Below are positions 1-8,385 of a stretch of 64,000 nucleotides of DNA, piece by piece; position 1 is the stretch's first letter; the number at the start of each line of letters is the position of its first letter. The position numbers and the translations under genes were made by a program. Below the pieces are notes generated by a model. That model made no database searches and was not told the origin of the DNA. It saw only the letters and a list, made by a program, of their open reading frames with translations. This DNA is from DRWZ01 sp964601505 (GTDB lineage Bacteria; Calescibacteriota; Calescibacteriia; Calescibacteriales; Calescibacteriaceae): contig CAZRNR010000005.1 of assembly GCA_964601505.1 (NCBI GenBank), forward strand, positions 4,073 through 68,072. The letters run 5' to 3'.

Positions 1-529
1 CTTCCTTTAAATCTCCTATGTTTTTGAGCAGAGAAATTCCAAAAGATGACCCAGAAAAAGATGGTTTTATTATAACAGGCAGCTCAAATTCTTCTAACTT
101 CCGGACTACCTGATTTATTGAATAATCTTTATTTATGACAAAAAAACGAGGATGATTGAGGAAACCGATGAGTTTGGTCATAATCTTATCCATAAAAAAA
201 GCAGAGACAACTGGATCTGGTGATGAATAAGGGATCTTCAGGATCTCAAGTAATCCTTGAACAGTTCCATCTTCACCGAACTTTCCGTGTAGTGCTATAA
301 AGACCGCATCAAAACGAGATATCTTATCAAAAAAATTCGGTGATGGAAAATCAATTTCTTCAACTTCATAGCCTTTTTTCAAGAGAGCTTGTGACACACA
401 TTTTCCCGTTTTCAAGGAGATTTCCCTTTCTTCTGATTCTCCACCAACCAGAACAGCAACCCTTTTAAAATTCTCTTTTGCTCTATTCTGAAAATAGTTT
501 ATCAATTCTAAGATTTCATCGTTATGCAT
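1..529 (-). CDS. ddl: D-alanine--D-alanine ligase, N-terminal part (cut by window edge)
   Basis: The frame runs off the left edge, so only about 176 N-terminal residues are present. It encodes the cytoplasmic ATP-grasp ligase that makes the D-Ala-D-Ala dipeptide of peptidoglycan. After a short extension (residues 1-21) the family signature RVAVLVGGESEEREISLKTG appears, followed by a segment with HGKFGEDGTVQGLLE, typical of the Ddl N-terminal domain, and then the start of the central ATP-grasp domain (MDKIMTK, PVIIKPSFSGSSFG). The ATG at 529 was chosen because it gives an N-terminus of usual length. An AT-rich -10-like stretch lies just upstream and no Shine-Dalgarno is visible. It is divergent from the barrel gene at 613. 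Identification is firm; the C-terminus cannot be seen. Confidence 0.9.
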   Translation of the reverse strand, partial: MHNDEILELINYFQNRAKENFKRVAVLVGGESEEREISLKTGKCVSQALLKKGYEVEEIDFPSPNFFDKISRFDAVFIALHGKFGEDGTVQGLLEILKIPYSSPDPVVSAFFMDKIMTKLIGFLNHPRFFVINKDYSINQVVRKLEEFELPVIIKPSFSGSSFGISLLKNIGDLKE

Positions 530-612
530 TATAAAGATAATGCTACAAAAATCAAGTGAGAAAACACAAATATTCTTAACAAAAAAATAGAAAAATTTTT
601 ATAATTTTTCGT

Positions 613-1914
613 ATGAATAAAATAATAGGCTTTCTGATTTTTACTTTGGTAGCAATTCTCGAGGCTTATGCTGACCCTTTTGATTTCTATTGCTCTGGAC
701 CAAAAGCGAGATCTATTGGTTGCACAGGAGTTGCTATATCAGAAGGATACGAATCAGCATATCTTAACCCTGCACTTATATCCGCAGCTAAAAAAGTTGG
801 GATAGGGTATCTTTTCTCTTCACAAAACTTAGATGTATCAATACAGGGACAAAAAAAGCCCGGGAATCCATTAGAAGATGTCTCACTTGTATATGCTGGG
901 TTATCAATCGCTCTTTCTGACCTTTCTTTTATATTTGAAAAGTCAAAAATTTTAGACAACATTCATCTTGGATTATCTGCTGCACTTCCACCATCTGGAA
1001 GGCTTGTTAGAGTTTCAACCTCTCAAACCAAAATACCATCTACCATACTATACGGAAACAGGAACACAAGATTCTCAGCATATATAGGATTATCCGGGAA
1101 CATCCCGATAGAAAAGGTAAAAATATATTTAGGAGGTGGTGTTCATTCTCTTGCAAAACTTCCAATATATGTGGATGCAAATTTTGCCCCGGACAGAGAT
1201 TTATTGGGTATAGACGGGTGGCTTGAGTTACTTGAAGGTTTTGTCGGAGGGATAGCCATTGAAGCAAACTTTGAGTCTGCGTTTTTCCGTGTAGGTGGTG
1301 TTATAAGAACACCAGTTCAAACCGAGATTCCAACATCTGTAAATGTCAAATTAGCTGGAGATGAATCTGTTTTATTGTTGAACGCTCTACTTATTGAACA
1401 CTACACAGCACCTTACTTTGGTGGAGGTATTGGAGGAGGGATAAAAACTTCCTCACTCAAATTGAGTTTAGGTGCCGATGTACTTCAGTATAAGTTTTCA
1501 AAATTGAAACTACCACTTCTTGAAATAACAGGGGCTTCACCAGAGCAGGTAAAATCACTAATTCCAACTCACAAACTACCTGAAGTTGAGGATATACTTG
1601 TCATAAAGGGTGGAGCATCTGCAGATATATATGATGTTATAGGAGAAGCAGACATAATAATCGGAGCAGGAGCAAGTTTATTCCCATCTCCCTTAAAATC
1701 TCAAAATGGAAGTCTCTTCGTTGATTCAGATAGGCTTTCAATCTCCGGAGGGCTTGGAACAAGGTTCAAATCTCCCGGGGTAGTAAAAGGAGAAATTGAG
1801 TTCATACTTTCAGGCGGAGTTCAAATTATTCAGAAGAAAGAATTTACAGAAACTAACACATCAATTGGTGGAACTCTTCCAACAATTTCCGGAACTCTAA
1901 ACCTCACTTTCTAA
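613..1914 (+). CDS. Outer-membrane beta-barrel protein, TraF/FadL-like
   Basis: This 433-residue protein has a signal peptide (residues 1-20, cleavage after AYA) followed by a segment reading roughly PKARSIGCTGVAISEGYESAYLNPA. That pattern is the N-terminal hallmark of the OmpP1/FadL superfamily and of the TraF_2 family of barrel proteins. The rest alternates hydrophobic and polar residues with many Gly-rich turns and ends in an aromatic-terminated strand (LNLTF), as expected for an outer-membrane barrel. It may transport hydrophobic substrates or serve structurally; the ligand cannot be read from sequence. The start has TATAAT seven bases upstream and no Shine-Dalgarno. A sulfatase-like gene follows 25 bp later and a TraB-like gene after that. 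Confidence 0.6.
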   Translation: MNKIIGFLIFTLVAILEAYADPFDFYCSGPKARSIGCTGVAISEGYESAYLNPALISAAKKVGIGYLFSSQNLDVSIQGQKKPGNPLEDVSLVYAGLSIALSDLSFIFEKSKILDNIHLGLSAALPPSGRLVRVSTSQTKIPSTILYGNRNTRFSAYIGLSGNIPIEKVKIYLGGGVHSLAKLPIYVDANFAPDRDLLGIDGWLELLEGFVGGIAIEANFESAFFRVGGVIRTPVQTEIPTSVNVKLAGDESVLLLNALLIEHYTAPYFGGGIGGGIKTSSLKLSLGADVLQYKFSKLKLPLLEITGASPEQVKSLIPTHKLPEVEDILVIKGGASADIYDVIGEADIIIGAGASLFPSPLKSQNGSLFVDSDRLSISGGLGTRFKSPGVVKGEIEFILSGGVQIIQKKEFTETNTSIGGTLPTISGTLNLTF

Positions 1915-1939
1915 TATACCGTCTTATATTTTCTGTAAT

Positions 1940-3232
1940 ATGCTAAAATCAAAAAAGAATCTTCTGTGTATCGTATTTATTCTATTTTGTGATAAGGCTT
2001 TCTCATCCCAATCACCTATTCTTTTCTTGACTATAGATAGCTTAAGGCCTGATAAGATTTCTTGCTATGGTTTCGAGAAAAAAACAACCCCAAATATAGA
2101 TAAACTGTGTGATCAGGCATTTGTCTTTCTTAACGCCTACGCTTCAGCAGGATGGACATCACCCTCACTAGTATCTATTTTTTCCTCCCTTTATCCTACA
2201 ACACATGGAATTGAAGTTAGAGGATTAGTTCTAAACTCCAAAATAAAAACTCCTATAAAAATTCTCAACGAGAAAGGATGGAAAACATATGGAGAACACT
2301 CTGAAGGAGATACAATAGGGAACATCGGCTTTTATCCAACCAAAGGAACAATTACCAAATTTCTTGAGGAAATAAAAGATGAGAACTTTTTTGTATGGTA
2401 TCACATTAGGACCCCACATCTTCCATACGATCCACCTGAAGAATACATAAGAGAATTTTTAAATGGTCTTACAGCTGATCAAGAAAAAATAAGAATTATC
2501 AGAGAGAAAAAAATGATAGTGAAAGGAAAAGATAATATTGAATTCACAGATACAGAGAAGAAGTTCGTAGAGGTTTTATATGAAGCCGATGTAAAGTATC
2601 TGGATAGTCAGATAGGCGAGGTAATAGAGAAACTCAAGGAACTCGGTATCTTTGACAAAACCATAGTTGTTCTAACAGCAGATCATGGAGAAGAACTCTT
2701 TGAACATGGATGGATAGGGCATGCATCAACATCTCTTGACGGTCATCTCTACAATGAAATCATTAAAATACCATTGATTATAAGAACTCCGGATATTAAG
2801 AAGAGAACATATATACAAACTCCTGTTTCACATGTTGATATTATGCCGATATTATTTTCAATGCTTGGAATAAAAGAAAAGTTTCTAACAGATTCAGGAG
2901 TTATTAAAGTCAGCAAAAGTAATATATCTAAAAAAGACAATGTTATATTCTCGTCAACTTCACCATGCGGTTGGCAGTGCAAAGAAGATGAGAAATGGAA
3001 AAGGATATATGTCATACAAGAAAAAAACTGGAAACTCATCTACTACAACTATGATGGAAACAAACCAAAGGAAAGATTTGAATTATTTAAACTTCCAGAT
3101 GAAAAAAATGACTTGTCTCAAGAAAATCCTGAAAAGCTTTCATATATGGTAAAAAAATTATTTGAGACTATTGGTGAACACAAAGCAAAACAAGCATTAT
3201 TTCAGCCGGAAGTATATATAGAGAAAAAGTAA
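1940..3232 (+). CDS. Sulfatase/alkaline-phosphatase-superfamily hydrolase, exported
   Basis: A 430-residue protein with an N-terminal hydrophobic export signal (about 1-23) and the sulfatase fold. Asp33 in LTIDSLRPD binds metal, and a second metal site is the TADHGEELFEHGW segment near residue 250, followed by GHAS. The nucleophile region reads WTSPSL (Thr73), where true sulfatases have C/S-x-P-S-R. Thr at this position with loss of the Arg is more like phosphotransferases or phosphatases of the superfamily than formylglycine sulfatases. It probably acts in the periplasm on a phospho- or sulfo-ester of an envelope glycan or lipid; the substrate is unknown. TATATT lies nine bases before the ATG. 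It could be co-transcribed with the barrel gene 25 bp upstream. Confidence 0.75.
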   Translation: MLKSKKNLLCIVFILFCDKAFSSQSPILFLTIDSLRPDKISCYGFEKKTTPNIDKLCDQAFVFLNAYASAGWTSPSLVSIFSSLYPTTHGIEVRGLVLNSKIKTPIKILNEKGWKTYGEHSEGDTIGNIGFYPTKGTITKFLEEIKDENFFVWYHIRTPHLPYDPPEEYIREFLNGLTADQEKIRIIREKKMIVKGKDNIEFTDTEKKFVEVLYEADVKYLDSQIGEVIEKLKELGIFDKTIVVLTADHGEELFEHGWIGHASTSLDGHLYNEIIKIPLIIRTPDIKKRTYIQTPVSHVDIMPILFSMLGIKEKFLTDSGVIKVSKSNISKKDNVIFSSTSPCGWQCKEDEKWKRIYVIQEKNWKLIYYNYDGNKPKERFELFKLPDEKNDLSQENPEKLSYMVKKLFETIGEHKAKQALFQPEVYIEKK

Positions 3233-3278
3233 AAAGGGCAAATTATTAGGAGTGAGAAGACGATATATATTATAAATG

Positions 3279-3848
3279 ATGAGAAGATTAATAGTTATAT
3301 TATTTGTTGTTATTACTTATAATCTTTTTCTTAAAAAAAGTTATACACAGGTTTTAAATGTTCCAACAGGTTCATTTGCTACAGGGACAATTCTAACAGG
3401 AATATCAGTAGCTCTCCCCGGGGAGGTCATAGATCCATCACCCGTTGTTTTCAGAATAGATGAAGGATTTTTCACACCTTCTGATTCCCTTGTAGATATG
3501 TCGGGGTGTTATGCTCACGGAACAGCGTATTGGGCAGACCACATAAGCAGAGTTATAGTAGAAATAAAGGATATAACCTGCCCGCAAGGTGAAAAATTAT
3601 ATCACATAGAAGCTTTAGGTTATCTCTATGATGAAGAAGGAGGATTCGGATTCGATGGAGAAATAACAAGATACGAAAAAGAGATATGGGGTATAAGAAT
3701 AAGGACGGGATATGCTACTGTTCCAGCATTTTCAAGAGGAATATTGTTTTTACGCCAGGGGTTTACCTTTGAGAGGAAGGATTTAAAACATCCTCAGTGG
3801 AGAAGACCTATGACATTCCCAGACAAATTTAAAGACTTCCCTCCATAA
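3279..3848 (+). CDS. Exported protein resembling the C-terminal domain of TraB/VirB10 (TrbI)
   Basis: About 189 residues with a signal peptide (about 1-23). The mature part begins NVPTGSFATGTILTGISV, then DPSPVVFRI, then VDMSGCYAHGTAYWADHISR and KDITCPQGEK, and later GYLYDEEGG. This succession (V/I-P-x-G-S-F, L-x-G, PV-x-x-R, x-x-SGC, S-x-R, L/I-x-C) follows the TraB/TrbI-type C-terminal domain of type IV secretion outer-membrane core proteins. Family members are about 400 residues with an inner-membrane anchor and Pro-rich linker, both absent here. No other conjugation gene is adjacent. Two tandem ATGs exist; the second (3279) places TATATT seven bases upstream. The family assignment is by eye and moderately uncertain. 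Confidence 0.5.
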   Translation: MRRLIVILFVVITYNLFLKKSYTQVLNVPTGSFATGTILTGISVALPGEVIDPSPVVFRIDEGFFTPSDSLVDMSGCYAHGTAYWADHISRVIVEIKDITCPQGEKLYHIEALGYLYDEEGGFGFDGEITRYEKEIWGIRIRTGYATVPAFSRGILFLRQGFTFERKDLKHPQWRRPMTFPDKFKDFPP

Positions 3849-4191
3849 TATACCAGATCAAAATCAAACAAAACCGATTGACAAGGCTATGAAATAAACG
3901 GAAATTATGAATTGATACATTGAATTTCGATTTCACACGATATGGATATAATTTACATAGGTTAAAAATATGGGACACGAAAGAAGATGATTTTTTATGT
4001 CTGATTTTTTATGTTTAAACAGCATAAAAATACCGCAAGCAATTAAGAAAACAATTCACTTGAGAACACAATGATGTAAAGACTAAACTGAAATCAAGTA
4101 ATGTTTCATTTAATTTTTCAATTGTAATCTGGGTTATTTTATGAGAACCTCTGTATTTGGGTTCTGGATATATAAGTAAGAATATACCGTT
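3849..4191. other. Non-coding gap with small repeats
   Basis: No convincing gene was seen on either strand. It holds a 14-bp-period direct repeat (TGATTTTTTATGT at 3988-4000 and 4002-4014). It also holds a 6-bp-stem inverted repeat AGAACC...GGTTCT (4144-4165) just beyond the end of the decayed minus-strand gene at 4192, which could be a weak terminator although it lacks a T tract. Confidence 0.5.
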
Positions 4192-4444
4192 TTATCGGAA
4201 ACCTAAAACAAAAACAGCTCTTACCAACATATGAACACTGTGAAAAATAATTTTAGGCAAGTAATTATTTATTTTATTCCACCAATGTTTTAATTGAGAA
4301 TATGAAATTTCTCCCTGATACTCTAATAGATGTTCAGCTCTCTTTTACACACCCCATCACAGAATAATTGTGAAGATCTTGATTATTTCCTGCAGTTCCG
4401 TCCTTTAAATCACATCTCATCATAAATTCAAGTCTTTTCACCAT
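4192..4444 (-). pseudogene. Decayed reading frame downstream of the acyl-CoA dehydrogenase
   Basis: Reading the minus strand from 4444 gives a protein-like stretch beginning MVKRLEFMMRCDLKDG and ending after about 36 residues at GCVKES and a stop. A +1 shift at the short A run in GTAAAAGAG restores a second stretch containing KRAEHLLEYQGEIS, LKHWWNKINNYL and VHMLVRAVFVLGFR, ending in TAA at 4192-4194. Together they look like one gene broken by a one-base indel. It lies 55 bp downstream of the acyl-CoA dehydrogenase in the same direction, so it may once have been the third gene of that operon. I do not recognise the family. Confidence 0.4.
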
Positions 4445-4498
4445 AATCAAGGTGGAGCAAAACTAATAATTACCTAATTTTAAACGCAAGACGAAATA

Positions 4499-5704
4499 TC
4501 ACATTTCATCACTTGGAAGTTCGAATAGCTTTCTTGCTATTATTATTCTTTGGATTTGTCCCGTTCCCTCAACGATATCAAGGGCTTTGACATCTCTATA
4601 GAGTTTTTCAACATAGTTATCATTCTGAATCCCTGCATCTTGCATGATATCGAGACAAAGAGAAACTGATTTTTGAGCAACCATCGGGCAGAAAGCCTTT
4701 GCTTGAGAAGCTTCTACAATATTTTCAATACCTTTATCAGCCATCCAAGCAGCTTTCCAGCATAACAATCTACCAACTTCTATATATCTTCTGACTCTAG
4801 CTATATTCTCTCTTATCTTTTGATATCTTGGTATTGGTCGTGAAAGGCTATAGTTTTCTTTTACAAAATTAAGGGTCCAATCGTATGCAGCACGAGCTAT
4901 ACCAATAGCCATAGCAGCAATAGTGGGACGAGTCGCGTTGAATGACTTCATGGCAGACTTAAAACCTTGTCTTCCTTCATAAGATTTTTCTCCTCCAAGG
5001 AGGTTTTCTTCAGGGACTTCGCATTCTTCAAGACTCAAGGAACAAGAGGAGTAAGCAGAGAGTCCCATTTTTTTCTCTATCTTAACAATTGATAATCCTT
5101 TTGTTCCCTTTTCTACGATAAAGGCTCTATGCCCTGCTCTTGCAAGCTTTGGGTCAACAGTTGCCCAGACAATAATAAAATCTGCCCTATCTGCGTTAGA
5201 GCAGAAAGCCTTCTGCCCATTCAGAACCCATCTTCCATCTTTCTTGACACACCGTGTTCGTATGCGAGCGACATCAGAACCGGCACCAGGCTCTGTCATA
5301 GCAAAGGCTCCCCAATGAGGATTTTCTCTATCCTTAAATATAGAAAGGTATTTTTCCTTTTGTTCAGGTGTCCCCAAAATAGCGAGCGGTGGCCCAGCAA
5401 GACCAGGACCTGGGAGAGAAACAGCAACTCCCCTATCCCAATATGAAGTTTCCTCCCCAATCAAAACAGCTCTTCTCGCAGAAAATCTTTCTACTTTACT
5501 TGTATCTTCAATCTCTCTCCCCATACCAGCTACTCTTTCCTGATAACCAATCTGAGCAAGGAACTTGAAAAACTCGTGATCAGGTGGAATAGGTTCACCC
5601 TTTCTATCGTATTCAATACCAAGCGGTCTCATGTATTTTTCTCCCAAAAACCTGACCATCTCCAAAAGCTTTTTGTCTTCCTTTGTAAGAGTCAAATCAA
5701 ACAT
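4499..5704 (-). CDS. Acyl-CoA dehydrogenase
   Basis: A 401-residue flavoprotein of normal family length that oxidises an acyl-CoA to the trans-2-enoyl-CoA with FAD, in the cytoplasm. The FAD/acyl-binding middle domain shows FAMTEPGAGSDVARI (about 137-151) and NGQKAFCSNADRADFIIVWA. The C-terminal helical domain ends with DIVEGTGQIQRIIIARKLF, in which the Glu of EGT is at the catalytic-base position of short/medium-chain enzymes. The start has a strong Shine-Dalgarno (GGAGG) and lies 4 bp after the stop of the acyl-CoA synthetase, so the two are one operon. The synthetase would supply its substrate. Substrate chain length or type cannot be deduced; aromatic or branched acyl-CoAs are possible. 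Confidence 0.9.
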   Translation of the reverse strand: MFDLTLTKEDKKLLEMVRFLGEKYMRPLGIEYDRKGEPIPPDHEFFKFLAQIGYQERVAGMGREIEDTSKVERFSARRAVLIGEETSYWDRGVAVSLPGPGLAGPPLAILGTPEQKEKYLSIFKDRENPHWGAFAMTEPGAGSDVARIRTRCVKKDGRWVLNGQKAFCSNADRADFIIVWATVDPKLARAGHRAFIVEKGTKGLSIVKIEKKMGLSAYSSCSLSLEECEVPEENLLGGEKSYEGRQGFKSAMKSFNATRPTIAAMAIGIARAAYDWTLNFVKENYSLSRPIPRYQKIRENIARVRRYIEVGRLLCWKAAWMADKGIENIVEASQAKAFCPMVAQKSVSLCLDIMQDAGIQNDNYVEKLYRDVKALDIVEGTGQIQRIIIARKLFELPSDEM

Positions 5705-5708
5705 TTCT

Positions 5709-7235
5709 TTATACCTCCTTTCCCTCCTTTTTTCTCAATTCCTGATAAATAACCTTCGCCTTTTCCTTAAGTTCATACTTCAAGACTTTACCTGTAGCAT
5801 TTCTTGGAAGAGCATCTATAAAGGTATAATATCTGGGGATTTCATTATCTGCGAGCTTATCTTTGAGAAAATTCATAATATCATTTTTTGAAAGCTCTGA
5901 CTTTGCGACTACGAAAGCGAAGAGATCCTCTCCGAGCATATGATGCGGCACCGAGACAACAGCAGCTTCAATAACATCAGGATGCGACATAATTGCTCCC
6001 TCAACTTTTGCTGAGGAAATGTTAAAGCCACCCCTTATTATTATATCTTTTTTTCTATCAACTATATATATATATCCTTCTTCGTCCATATATCCAAGAT
6101 CTCCTGTCTTTGTCCAACCATCTTGAGTCCATACTTTTTGTGTTGATTCGTCATCTTTAAAATATCTTCTGGGCTTCGAAGATGGGATTCTCATCCATAT
6201 CTCACCTATTTGTCCACGCGGAAGTTCATTTCCTTCGTCATCACATATTTTTACTTCCGTTGGAGGTAGAGGTATTCCAACAGAATCAGGTTTTAAAGAG
6301 GCCATACCTGGGGGAAGGAAGCAACCGGCCATTCCGGCTTCGGTAGCTCCGTAAAGGTTCATAATCCAGGTTTGCTTGAGTTTGTCAGCAAGTTTTTTGA
6401 TTGCCCAGGATGGCATAGGCGCAGTGCCAAACATAATAAGTTTTATGTGATCATAATTTTCCTTCCAAAAATCTTCTATCTTCATGACTGATATTAGATG
6501 GAAAGGAACAGCATAGAGCATAACTAAATCTTTTCTCTTCATCAATTGAAGGAAGTCCTGAGTGTTGAATGCCGGTAATATGACGGCGTTTAGGGCATAT
6601 CTTAAAGGTATAAGCATCATAGCGTGGGAACCAGCAAAAGTAAAAAGAGGAACTGAATGCATAAATGTTTTACCAGCATATAAATTTTCATACAAAGAGT
6701 CATCTCTGACAAAAAGGCTACTATGCACTGATAATACTCCTTTCGGGAAACCAGTGGTTCCTGAAGTATATATTATATCAAGATAATCATCACTTCTTAT
6801 ATCAACTTGAGGAAGTTCATGAGGCATAGATTTCATTTGCTCCTCACATTCAGTGCGAGACATCATAAAGCTTAACTCAAAATTTTTCAAAAGGTCTCTG
6901 AATTCCTCTCCATATATAATCCCCTTCGCTTCAGAATTTTTGAGAATGTACTCTACACCTTCTTTCGGTAGTCTAACATTTATTGGCACGGGTAAAGCTC
7001 CTGCCTTTGATACGGCAAAATATGATATCTTGTAGAAAATTCCATCCTTGTTTGAGAACATTATAGCAACTCTATCTCCTTTTCTCACACCTTTCTTTAT
7101 CAGAAGATGTGAAAGTTGAGATGATTTTTTACTCCACTCAGAAAAAGTCATTGATTCCACTTTATATATCTCAATAGTATTGTTCGGGTAGAGCTTTGCC
7201 TTATCTTCAAGTAATTCAACAACAGTATTTGGCAT
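5709..7235 (-). CDS. AMP-forming acyl-CoA synthetase (long-chain fatty acid--CoA ligase family)
   Basis: A 508-residue ANL-superfamily enzyme that activates a carboxylic acid to the acyl-adenylate and then the CoA thioester. Motifs in order: YTSGTTGFPKGV (P-loop, about 151-162), MNLYGATEAGMAG (about 295), TGDLGYMDEEGYIYIVDRKKD (about 375-395, with the Asp that binds ribose), and the C-terminal ATGKVLKYEL containing the adenylation Lys. The ATG at 7235 has TAAAAT six bases upstream and no Shine-Dalgarno, consistent with a leaderless first gene. It is divergent from a MerR-type regulator across a 77-bp region holding a perfect palindrome, so joint control is likely. The exact acid substrate is unknown. 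Confidence 0.9.
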   Translation of the reverse strand: MPNTVVELLEDKAKLYPNNTIEIYKVESMTFSEWSKKSSQLSHLLIKKGVRKGDRVAIMFSNKDGIFYKISYFAVSKAGALPVPINVRLPKEGVEYILKNSEAKGIIYGEEFRDLLKNFELSFMMSRTECEEQMKSMPHELPQVDIRSDDYLDIIYTSGTTGFPKGVLSVHSSLFVRDDSLYENLYAGKTFMHSVPLFTFAGSHAMMLIPLRYALNAVILPAFNTQDFLQLMKRKDLVMLYAVPFHLISVMKIEDFWKENYDHIKLIMFGTAPMPSWAIKKLADKLKQTWIMNLYGATEAGMAGCFLPPGMASLKPDSVGIPLPPTEVKICDDEGNELPRGQIGEIWMRIPSSKPRRYFKDDESTQKVWTQDGWTKTGDLGYMDEEGYIYIVDRKKDIIIRGGFNISSAKVEGAIMSHPDVIEAAVVSVPHHMLGEDLFAFVVAKSELSKNDIMNFLKDKLADNEIPRYYTFIDALPRNATGKVLKYELKEKAKVIYQELRKKEGKEV

Positions 7236-7281
7236 ATATGAATTTTATTGTTTTACTGGAAAGGAAACCGAAAAAACAAAA

Positions 7282-7297
7282 AGTGTAGATTTACACT
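7282..7297. promoter_or_regulatory. Perfect palindrome between acyl-CoA synthetase and MerR-type regulator
   Basis: AGTGTA-N4-TACACT is a perfect 6-bp inverted repeat. It sits immediately upstream of the -10-like TATACT (7299-7304) of the regulator gene and upstream of the divergent synthetase promoter. The placement between the -35 and -10 positions is classical for MerR-family operators. Its function is inferred. Confidence 0.5.
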
Positions 7298-7312
7298 ATA
7301 TACTTAATTCAA

Positions 7313-8044
7313 ATGAGCAAGAGAAATATGGAAGAAGAAAAGAAAAAGAAAGTCAGAGAACTGAAAGAAAAAGGTTACCTACCTATAAGGGAGGTAAGCA
7401 GATTAGCCGGTGTAGAAAAATCCCTCATACATTTCTATCTGAATCAAAAACTTATTCCAAAACCTATAAAGGTATCAAAGCAAATGGCATACTATCATCG
7501 CGATGTTGTTGATAGGATAAAGCTCATAAAACAACTACAAAAAAGGTATCTGCCAATAAAGGAGATAAAAAGAATAATTAAAACAACAAGAAATATAGAA
7601 GATATAAAAAAAACACTCATAAAGATAGATTCGCAAATCATAGAAGAATATTATAATGAGCGGAAAGAAAAAGAAACTGTGAAACTTGATGAAAAAACAA
7701 TAAGAGAATTGGAGAAATTAAAAATAATAGACAAAAAAAATTCTCTCTTCAGAAATGAGATAATCGAGATAATATCAAAACTACGAGATATAGGTTTGAA
7801 TGAGAAAAATGGTTTTTCTGTTAAATTTCTAAAGAATTATATGGACATATGCAGAAAACTTATTGAAATTGAGTTCAGGGAATTTAATTCGAAAATAATT
7901 GGGAATCTTGAACCAGAGGATGTAATTAAGATAGCCAAAATATCAATAGATGAAGTTTCCGAGCTTATAAAGATTCTTCATAAAAAACTTTTGCTTGAAA
8001 AACTCAAGGAGATACAGGACCAAATAATCACAATCAAAAAATAG
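7313..8044 (+). CDS. MerR-family transcriptional regulator
   Basis: A 243-residue cytoplasmic DNA-binding protein. Residues about 20-90 form the winged helix-turn-helix: YLPIREVSRLAGVEKSLIHFYL is the recognition helix region, then MAYYHRDVVDRIKLIKQLQ and YLPIKEIKRIIK. A long, charged, mostly helical C-terminal region follows, with no metal-binding Cys motif; the fatty-acid-pathway regulators of this family also often have an all-helical effector domain. It is divergent from the acyl-CoA synthetase/dehydrogenase operon and probably controls it and itself through the palindrome at 7282-7297. TATACT lies eight bases before the ATG; a second in-frame ATG is five codons later. The effector, perhaps an acyl-CoA, is inference. 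Confidence 0.75.
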   Translation: MSKRNMEEEKKKKVRELKEKGYLPIREVSRLAGVEKSLIHFYLNQKLIPKPIKVSKQMAYYHRDVVDRIKLIKQLQKRYLPIKEIKRIIKTTRNIEDIKKTLIKIDSQIIEEYYNERKEKETVKLDEKTIRELEKLKIIDKKNSLFRNEIIEIISKLRDIGLNEKNGFSVKFLKNYMDICRKLIEIEFREFNSKIIGNLEPEDVIKIAKISIDEVSELIKILHKKLLLEKLKEIQDQIITIKK

Positions 8045-8385
8045 AAAATCTCACGGTGATACCTTAACTAACTTCTATCTATTCAGATAGATTCAATATC
8101 ATTCCTAAAAATAGACTTAAAAAGATAGAATGAGCCTTAGAGATAGATTTTTAAATCAGAATAAATGCAAAGCGATCTTACAATCTTTCTTCCCTCGTAT
8201 TGAGCTAATATGCCAAGCACAATTCTTACAAGTTTTGATGAAACCTTAACTGTTGTGTCAAAAAATTTTTATCCTCCACTTACAATGCAAATTGACAATT
8301 TTTGGTACATATTTAGTTGACACAGCACTCAACACAAAATTCAGTATAAAAACAAAATTTTAGCTTTTCACAATAAAATCAGAAT
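8045..8385. other. Non-coding gap between merR-type gene and prepilin gene
   Basis: No gene was seen. It contains a tight hairpin (TCTATCT-ATTC-AGATAGA, 8074-8091) shortly after the regulator's stop. It also has an 8-bp inverted repeat TGTGTCAA (8254-8261) and TTGACACA (8317-8324) separated by 55 bp upstream of the prepilin gene, which might be a regulator-binding pair. An A/T-rich -10-like region precedes the prepilin ATG. Confidence 0.5.
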
